DNA of 64,000 nt, taken from NCBI GenBank assembly GCA_038258185.1, contig JBBSQD010000004.1, forward strand, positions 1 to 64,000, given 5' to 3'. Shown one piece after another: positions 59,201 to 64,000 of the stretch. The position numbers and the translations under genes are program-made. Numbering within the stretch: the first letter of the stretch is position 1; each line of letters begins with the position of its first letter. The notes beneath the pieces were generated by a model. The model was given only the letters and a program-made list of their open reading frames with translations, was not told where the DNA came from and ran no database searches. Source of the stretch: JAIOHN01 sp038258185 (GTDB taxonomy: Bacteria; Chloroflexota; Anaerolineae; Aggregatilineales; Phototrophicaceae).

Positions 59201-61836
59201 CTTCAGGTAGTTTTTTCACGGCTAATCCGCTGGGTAGCAAAGGCGGTGTTGCGTTTGTGTACCCGGGTGCGTTTAATTCGTACCCGCAGCTTGGACAAAA
59301 CTGGTTGCATCTGTTCCCTTCAGCCCACGATCATTTGATGACGCTCACCTCCAATCCCGGCGAAAAAATAGCGGATACGGTTCTGTATCCGCGCAGCCTG
59401 GCGAAACCCGGACGAGCTGAAATTAAGGCCTCACGGGCGAAACTGGCGGACAATCAGGTTGCCATGATGGAATCGGGCACCACTTTTGCAGTGTTGTTTA
59501 CGCAGGTCATGCGCCAGGTGTTTAAGCTCAAGCCGGATGCCGCGCTGGGATACAGCATTGGCGAAGGCAGTATGCTGTGGGCGATGGATGCCTGGCACGA
59601 AGGGGATGCCGCCAGCGAGGTATTTAACGCCTCCAACCTGTTCAAGTCTCGCCTGTTTGGACGCAAAGAAGCCATTCGCGAAGCATGGGGTTTACCCTCG
59701 CAGTTCAGCGATGATTTTTGGGCTTCCTATGTGCTGACCACATCTTTTGCTCAGGTTATGGATGCCATCTCACATGAAACGCATGTGTACCTGACCCACG
59801 TTAATACACCGACAGAAGTCGTCATTGCGGGTGATCCGGCGGCATGTGAGCGGGTGATCGAGAAAATTGGCTGTCAATCGCTGCGGGCACCGTTTGAGGT
59901 TGCCATCCATAACGAAGCGATGCTGTCAGAGTACAATGAATTTTACCGCCTGCATCACTGGCCAGTGCAGACTGTGTCGCAGAATGTGACCTTTTATTCG
60001 GCTGCGGACTACGAACCCATCCGCATGGAAAGTGACCTGATCGCCCGCAGTATTGGGCGGGTGTCCTGTAAATATGTAGACTTTCCGCGGCTGGTGCATC
60101 GTGCTTATCGCGATGGCGCACGGATTTTTGTCGAACTCGGGCCAGGGGCGACGTGTACCCGCTGGATTAACGATACGCTGAAGAGTGCGGGGCGTGAACA
60201 TCTCGCGGTGGCGATTGATAATCTGCGTCTCGACGATCATAGCGCCTTGATTAAGATGCTGGCACGTCTGGCAAGTCATCGTGTGTCAATGGATTTGTCC
60301 CCACTGTACCAACTTGATCGCCCTGTGACAAACGCCAAAGGTCTGCTGCGGACGATCACACTGGGCGGTGAACCCGTTCGTGAGATGATATTGACTGAAG
60401 AAAACAAACGTCGATTCGGGCGCACTGTGGGAAACAATGTTGTTGCTGAAAGTCAACAACCTGCGATGTACAACGAGCGAATGGCCGAGCCTGAAATGGA
60501 ACTGCAAACTGAAATCGGCTCGGTTGCCACCGGTGACCATGACTACTCGAGTCGCTTACAACAACGTCTGGGTGGCTTGCGCGAATTTGAAGCCGCATTA
60601 CGCGCGCAAATTCAAAATCCGAACGCAGCAGGATTGAATATCCCGGCGGCAGATATTTCAGAACAGCCATCCCAACAGATGGTTAAACCTGAAGCGCGCT
60701 ACACACCGAGTCCGGCTATCTTTGATACCTATAAAATTGATCAGTTTGCGCGCGGTTCGATCCAGGCCTGTTTCGGCCCGGAATACGCCGCCTACGATCA
60801 TAAACGTGCGCCACGCATCCCCAACACGGATTTGATGCTGGTGTCGCGGTTTGTGGAAGTCGACGCCACCCGTCTGGTGACTAAAGTCGGCAGCAGTATG
60901 GTGGCTGAATATGATGTGCCGGTGGATATGTGGTTTTTCGAGGATAACTCTTACCCATTTACACCTTACTCCATGCTGATGGAAATGGCCTTACAGCCCT
61001 GTGGTTTTCTGTCTGCGTTTATGGGGCCAACACTCGACTTCCCGGACATTGATTTTTACTTCCGTAATCTGGATGGTCAGGGCAAACTGTTACGCGATGT
61101 GGATCTGCGCGGACGTACATTGGCCAATCGGGTTGTGCTGACCTCATCGACCATTTTGCAGGGCATCATTATTCAGAAATACACGTTTGATATGATGCTG
61201 GATGGCGAATCGTTTTATGTGGGTAATTCCACATTTGGCTATTTTACACTGCAAGCCTTGTCGAGTCAGGCGGGGTTGGATATGGGCAAGCCGCCTTTGA
61301 AATGGCACGTGGCTAACCCCGATGCACAAATAGCCAATATGATGGGCAACCGACAAAGCAGTGGCTATGATGGGCAGAATTACATGACCTTACCGGTCGA
61401 TCAGCTGGCTTTCCTGGATGCGATCAAAATTGATGTTCAGGGCGGTAAAAGTGGATTGGGTTATGTCTATGCCACCAGTCATGTTGACCCGTCGGACTGG
61501 TTCTTTAAGTGCCATTTCCATCAGGATCCTGTCATGCCGGGATCGCTGGGTTTAGAGGCTATTGTCCAGGCGGTACAGGCTTTCGCAATACGCGCAGAGC
61601 TTGGCCGAGAGTTTACTACACCGCGATTCGGCCATGTGGCTGATCAGACAATGGTGTGGAAGTATCGTGGTCAGGTGCTCAACGACAGCCGCGAGGTGAA
61701 TGTGGAAGTTCACATCACCAAAATTGAACGGGTCGGTCAGCAGATCCATATTCTGGCCGATGCCAGTCTGTGGAAAGGCGAATTGCGCATTTATGAATTT
61801 AAGAATGTCGCAGTGAGCATCACAGACGAGAATTAA
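56230..61836 (+). CDS. PUFA/secondary-lipid synthase subunit, KS-CLF-AT-DH-DH (PfaC/Pfa3-like)
   Basis: 1868 aa. KS ~8-440 with Cys191 (DAACASS), His325 (ECHASGT, a variant of EAHGTGT) and His362 (NHGHLLTVAG). A second KS-like domain, ~455-925, lacks the Cys (TYSGENS) and the first His (EASASGV) and is a chain-length-factor-type partner. AT ~1025-1330 has Ser1109 in GYSIGE and a His in AIHNEAM, like PfaB. Two FabA-type dehydratase hotdogs fill the end: DH1 with WFFEDNSYPFTPYSMLMEMALQPCG, and DH2 with CHFHQDPVMPGSLGLEA (His1762/1764). This order equals myxobacterial Pfa3 minus its C-terminal acylglycerophosphate acyltransferase. Together the DH domains would set double bonds in a long-chain product (inference). 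Confidence 0.92.
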   Translation: MNTLMTNEKIAIIGLSCLFPGSNSLDEFWQNLINGVNSTSLATSSQFGADPNLYYDAQRRTHDTTYSLRGGYVQADIEIPQGMDKAAAWSLHVVREALKHSGYAYQASVLARCGLIMGNLSFPTQKSHQLIAPIYDAALESAIGELLGQAGFQLYREHAADGSYHALNSPAAVVAQSLQLGGVNFCLDAACASSLYAVALACAYLLSGKTDLMLAGAVSAADPLFVNMGFTHFGAYPDKGDSQPLDANSNGLISGEGAGMLVLKRYSDAVRDGDQIYAVVGGIGLSNDGRGKHPLTPNPRGQITAFQRAYASGVSPESVQYVECHASGTPLGDKTELNSMDEFFGGRGVTPLIGSVKANHGHLLTVAGVSSLIKVILSMQHGEIPATIGINDPLTTQHFSPAQIVRQNTSWPQSAKTAGVNAFGFGGVSAHLVLQNHEAASQTQTQSVDFGQTPAKMAIVGMDMQFGDCDGLEDFAQTLYDGTQHFRDLPPKRWKGLSEDAPQGAYIESFEIDFLRFKFPPKEDDQPTPQHLLLLKVADNAVRDAGLQEGSNVAVIVALGTELSLHQYRSRLDLTWQMKESVRRAGLDLAEDEDYLESVVKDAISPPAQVNQYTSYIGNIVSSRVSALWDFSGPAFTTYSGENSVYKALEVAQILLANDALDAVVIGAVDLAGGIENVTLRREQNPVNTGAATMSFDQQANGWQVGEGAGAVVLRRADKVKAQRVYAMIEGLAVMPYTDPASIQETILAALSASEITPEVVSYVEASASGVFIQDSAEIAGLNAVYAFENSQTDEVPKTALSSVKANIGHTGAASGIASLIKTALCLYERFIPATPNWSAPKLPELWDRSMFYVAGESRTWFSPNGENRYGTVSGFGEDGTYAHVVLSDAVVMRDHSSFANHYLQQKPFYLFPVDADNQAELIARLGQLEADFQSGAALQNVAQKTFAAFRNGRYAAVMVGHDRANLLREIQMASKGIPQAFEKVDDWQTPSGSFFTANPLGSKGGVAFVYPGAFNSYPQLGQNWLHLFPSAHDHLMTLTSNPGEKIADTVLYPRSLAKPGRAEIKASRAKLADNQVAMMESGTTFAVLFTQVMRQVFKLKPDAALGYSIGEGSMLWAMDAWHEGDAASEVFNASNLFKSRLFGRKEAIREAWGLPSQFSDDFWASYVLTTSFAQVMDAISHETHVYLTHVNTPTEVVIAGDPAACERVIEKIGCQSLRAPFEVAIHNEAMLSEYNEFYRLHHWPVQTVSQNVTFYSAADYEPIRMESDLIARSIGRVSCKYVDFPRLVHRAYRDGARIFVELGPGATCTRWINDTLKSAGREHLAVAIDNLRLDDHSALIKMLARLASHRVSMDLSPLYQLDRPVTNAKGLLRTITLGGEPVREMILTEENKRRFGRTVGNNVVAESQQPAMYNERMAEPEMELQTEIGSVATGDHDYSSRLQQRLGGLREFEAALRAQIQNPNAAGLNIPAADISEQPSQQMVKPEARYTPSPAIFDTYKIDQFARGSIQACFGPEYAAYDHKRAPRIPNTDLMLVSRFVEVDATRLVTKVGSSMVAEYDVPVDMWFFEDNSYPFTPYSMLMEMALQPCGFLSAFMGPTLDFPDIDFYFRNLDGQGKLLRDVDLRGRTLANRVVLTSSTILQGIIIQKYTFDMMLDGESFYVGNSTFGYFTLQALSSQAGLDMGKPPLKWHVANPDAQIANMMGNRQSSGYDGQNYMTLPVDQLAFLDAIKIDVQGGKSGLGYVYATSHVDPSDWFFKCHFHQDPVMPGSLGLEAIVQAVQAFAIRAELGREFTTPRFGHVADQTMVWKYRGQVLNDSREVNVEVHITKIERVGQQIHILADASLWKGELRIYEFKNVAVSITDEN

Positions 61837-61849
61837 CCAGCTAATCAGC

Positions 61850-61867
61850 AGCCGCTTTCGGGCGGCT
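61850..61867 (+). terminator. Small hairpin between the PfaC-like and PfaD-like genes
   Basis: AGCCGC (61850-61855) and GCGGCT (61862-61867) around a 6-nt loop, 13 nt after the stop. No T-run follows, so it may only modulate expression of the last synthase gene. Confidence 0.35.
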
Positions 61868-61900
61868 TCGTGATTGATTTTAAGAGAAGCGAAATTTGAA

Positions 61901-63535
61901 ATGCAAAATATGATGCAGAAAAATAATGGTCTTAACTCACGCACAGGTGCAACACCATCACGCAGATGGAGTGGCGATGTGGCCAGTATCGTTTTTGACC
62001 CGGCTGAAATTCAAAATTGCCTGAGTCAGCTTGATCAGCCCGTTTACGTTGTTGCGGATGGTACGCGCATAGGCGTGACGCATCAGGGGCAGGAAACAGC
62101 CAGCGGGGATTATGTGCTGATCGCTTCCTCACTACCGGTTTCTCCACAACAGCTTGGCGATGCCACGTTTTTAGAAGACTACAAAGTGAAATTTGCTTAT
62201 TCTTCCGGCGCGATGGCAAATGCGATTGCCTCTGCCGATCTGGTGATTGCTATGGGGCAGGCAGGTTTACTGAGTTCGTTTGGTGCGGCGGGGGTTGTCG
62301 GTGCGCGACTTGAAGAAGCCATCAAGCAGGTACAGGCGGCGTTGCCCAGCGAACCGTATGCCTTTAATCTGATTCACAGCCCCAGCGAAGAAGCTATGGA
62401 ACGCCGAGCGGTAGAATTATTTCTGCAATATGGCGTGAAGACACTGGAAGCATCGGCGTTTCTCGATTTGACAGCGAATGTCGTACGTTATCGGGCGGCG
62501 GGTTTGAGCAGTGATGCACAGGGCAATGTGATCATTGGTAACCGGGTGATTGCTAAAGTTTCGCGCCGGGAAGTGGCGCAAAAATTCATGGAACCCGCAC
62601 CAGAACGCCTGCTGCGGCCACTGGTCGAAAAGGGTTTTATTACCGAGCAGCAAGCGCAATTGGCGCAGCGTGTGCCAGTAGCAGATGATATTACCGTCGA
62701 AGCGGATTCGGGTGGACACACCGATAATCGTCCCCTGGTGGTGATTTTGCCGTCTATTATCAGTCTGCGTGATGAGTTGCAGGCTGTGCATCAATTCCAA
62801 ACACCCGTGCGCGTGGGGGCTGCTGGTGGCATCGGTACACCATCATCCGCTCTGGCCGCGTTTATGATGGGTGCCGCTTATGTCGTTACCGGCTCCATTA
62901 ACCAGGCGTGTCTTGAAGCAGGCTCGTCCACTTACACCAAGAAGCTGCTGAGTGAAGCGGACATGGCGGATGTCATGATGGCCCCGGCAGCCGATATGTT
63001 TGAGATGGGCGTGAAAGTTCAACTGCTGAAGCGCGGCACGATGTTCCCGATGCGGGCGCAACGGCTGTATGAGCTTTATCGCGAATACGATTCAATCGAA
63101 GCCATCCCTGAAGATGAACGGCTGAAGCTGGAAAAACAGGTTTTGAAACGTCCGATGGATGATATCTGGCGCGATACCGTTTCGTATTTTAACGAACGTG
63201 ACCCGGAACAAATCCAGCGGGCAGAGGATAATCCCAAGCGTAAAATGGCACTGATTTTTCGCTGGTATTTAGGGCTTTCTTCGCGCTGGTCGAACACGGG
63301 CGAAAAAGGGCGCGAGCTGGATTATCAGATCTGGTGCGGGCCTTCGATGGGCGCATTCAACGCCTGGACAAAAGGCACCTATCTGCAAGATCCGGCTAAT
63401 CGGCATGTGACGGATGTCGCTGCGCATATTATGAATGGCGCGGCTTATCTGTATCGCATCCAAAACTTAGAGATGCAGGGTGTGCATTTTGCGACGGGAT
63501 ATAAGAATTATGTGCCGCGTGCCCCTCAATCCTGA
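61901..63535 (+). CDS. pfaD: PfaD-family trans-acting enoyl reductase
   Basis: 544 aa from ATG 61901; the frame is open to TTG 61874 and another ATG lies at 61910. FMN-dependent TIM-barrel protein of the nitronate-monooxygenase-like PfaD family, which reduces enoyl-ACP for PUFA and trans-AT PKS synthases. Landmarks: VIAMGQAGLLSSFGAAGV, YAFNLIHSPSEEAMERRAVELFLQYGV, VEADSGGHTDNRP, VRVGAAGGIGTPSSALAAFMMGAAYVVTGSINQACLEAGSS and QIWCGPSMGAFNAWTKGTYL, each typical of PfaD. Normal length. It completes the set of activities (KS, MAT, ACP, KR, DH, ER) and closes the four-gene cluster. No phosphopantetheinyl transferase (PfaE) is seen before the window ends. Confidence 0.95.
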   Translation: MQNMMQKNNGLNSRTGATPSRRWSGDVASIVFDPAEIQNCLSQLDQPVYVVADGTRIGVTHQGQETASGDYVLIASSLPVSPQQLGDATFLEDYKVKFAYSSGAMANAIASADLVIAMGQAGLLSSFGAAGVVGARLEEAIKQVQAALPSEPYAFNLIHSPSEEAMERRAVELFLQYGVKTLEASAFLDLTANVVRYRAAGLSSDAQGNVIIGNRVIAKVSRREVAQKFMEPAPERLLRPLVEKGFITEQQAQLAQRVPVADDITVEADSGGHTDNRPLVVILPSIISLRDELQAVHQFQTPVRVGAAGGIGTPSSALAAFMMGAAYVVTGSINQACLEAGSSTYTKKLLSEADMADVMMAPAADMFEMGVKVQLLKRGTMFPMRAQRLYELYREYDSIEAIPEDERLKLEKQVLKRPMDDIWRDTVSYFNERDPEQIQRAEDNPKRKMALIFRWYLGLSSRWSNTGEKGRELDYQIWCGPSMGAFNAWTKGTYLQDPANRHVTDVAAHIMNGAAYLYRIQNLEMQGVHFATGYKNYVPRAPQS

Positions 63536-63589
63536 TTGGGAATGCAGTTAAAAGTATCTTATCTGTAACCAACAGGTGGGGTTGTTACG

Positions 63590-64000
63590 ATGCAGCTTGA
63601 ATTTGCTGGTGTTTTGACTGAACATGATATTAAGCGGCATATCGAACATCGTTTCGATGTGCCGGATGGCGTTACCGTATTGTCGATTAACTTCCAATAT
63701 GCGCCACAGAAGCCTGAAGGCCAGCGCTACGCAAATCAGCTTAGCCTGAGCCTGTTTGACCCCCACGGTAGCCGTGGTGCACGCCATAATAATCGCGATC
63801 AGAGCCTGAGATTAACCGCCACAAGTGCGACCCCCGGCTATCTTGCTGGCGAACTGATGGCGGGTGAGTGGAATGTCGTCATAGATAGTCATCGCCTGCT
63901 GGCAGGTACCCCTGTCGAATATACAATCCAAATTGAAATGCAGTCTGATCCGGTTCAGGAAGATAGTGCGCCTTTTACGCTGGGCAAAACTGCGCCGCGT
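63590..64000 (+). CDS. CehA/McbA-family metallohydrolase, N-terminal part (3' end beyond window)
   Basis: The frame opens at ATG 63590, 54 nt after pfaD, and stays open for 137 codons to the end of the window. The sequence matches the N-terminal beta domain of CehA/McbA (PHP-superfamily) hydrolases as I know them: RFDVPDGVTVLSINFQYAP, LSLFDPHGSRG, ATPGYLAGELMAGEWNVVI and GTPVEYTIQIEM. The PHP catalytic domain with its metal-binding histidines would follow outside the window, so activity cannot be confirmed. No firm link to lipid synthesis is seen; it may simply be the next gene. GGTGGGG lies 13 nt before the ATG. Confidence 0.7.
   Translation, partial: MQLEFAGVLTEHDIKRHIEHRFDVPDGVTVLSINFQYAPQKPEGQRYANQLSLSLFDPHGSRGARHNNRDQSLRLTATSATPGYLAGELMAGEWNVVIDSHRLLAGTPVEYTIQIEMQSDPVQEDSAPFTLGKTAPR

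Noticed and set aside
49075..61836. Heterocyst-glycolipid synthase or modular polyketide synthase
   Set aside because: The three tandem ACPs, FabA-type tandem dehydratases after KS-CLF-AT, and the PfaD gene fit PUFA synthases better. A related non-PUFA lipid product is still possible and is stated as such.
1..64000. CRISPR arrays, tRNA or rRNA genes, insertion sequences, integrases
   Set aside because: No regularly spaced short repeats, cloverleaf-like sequences, rRNA signatures, transposase motifs or terminal inverted repeats were recognised by eye. A tRNA and repeat scan would be needed to exclude small ones.

Overview
The window looks like a chromosomal segment of a heterotrophic bacterium, most likely Chloroflexota (Anaerolineae-like). 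This is an inference. It rests on the several solute-binding proteins whose signal peptides end in AQDA(T/V)P-type stretches, the many sugar and peptide ABC importers, the twin-arginine signals on secreted proteins, and a GC content near 50 %. No rRNA, tRNA, CRISPR array, insertion sequence or phage gene was recognised.

Region 1 (1-9920, + strand) is one long operon: an Opp/Dpp-type solute-binding protein (5' end cut by the window), an amidohydrolase, a Rieske [2Fe-2S] protein, two permeases, two ATPases, a GH105-like hydrolase and an alpha/beta hydrolase. It probably takes up and processes an oligosaccharide or a related plant-derived compound.

Region 2 (10333-30239) is a carbohydrate island built around arabinan and arabinose. 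It holds three CUT1-type sugar importers: one with a frameshifted binding-protein gene and a fused double permease, one conventional, and one with a PDZ domain built into a permease. It also has a LacI-family repressor, a GH51 arabinofuranosidase, two GH43 enzymes and L-arabinose isomerase. Two copies of an identical 18-bp site containing TGCATTCGTATGCA lie just downstream of promoter-like sequences. They would link the importer/GH51/GH43 genes on the + strand to the GH43-araA pair on the - strand as one LacI regulon. Only one sugar-importer ATPase is present for the three importers.

Region 3 (30491-35655) carries a flavin-dependent monooxygenase, a xylulokinase-like FGGY kinase, an SDR reductase and, convergently, GlpD.

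Region 4 (35658-48839) is a leftward gene train: GNAT acyltransferase, class-C-like serine hydrolase, enolase-superfamily racemase/epimerase, class-A beta-lactamase-like hydrolase, peptide-type binding protein, two permeases and a clan GH-A-like hydrolase. It is divergent from an RpiR-type regulator and an MlrC-type M81 metallopeptidase. The combination suggests salvage of D-amino-acid-containing peptides. An aldo/keto reductase and a PPOX-fold protein follow.

Region 5 (49075-63535) is the most striking part: a four-gene, 14.5-kb secondary-lipid (polyunsaturated-fatty-acid-type) synthase. Domain order is KS-MAT-ACP-ACP-ACP-KR(structural half) | KR(catalytic half)-DH | KS-CLF-AT-DH-DH | PfaD-type enoyl reductase. 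This resembles the myxobacterial and thraustochytrid PUFA synthases more than the marine gammaproteobacterial pfaABCD layout. It lacks the acyltransferase end of myxobacterial Pfa3, and its KR is split over two polypeptides. The window ends inside a CehA/McbA-like metallohydrolase gene.
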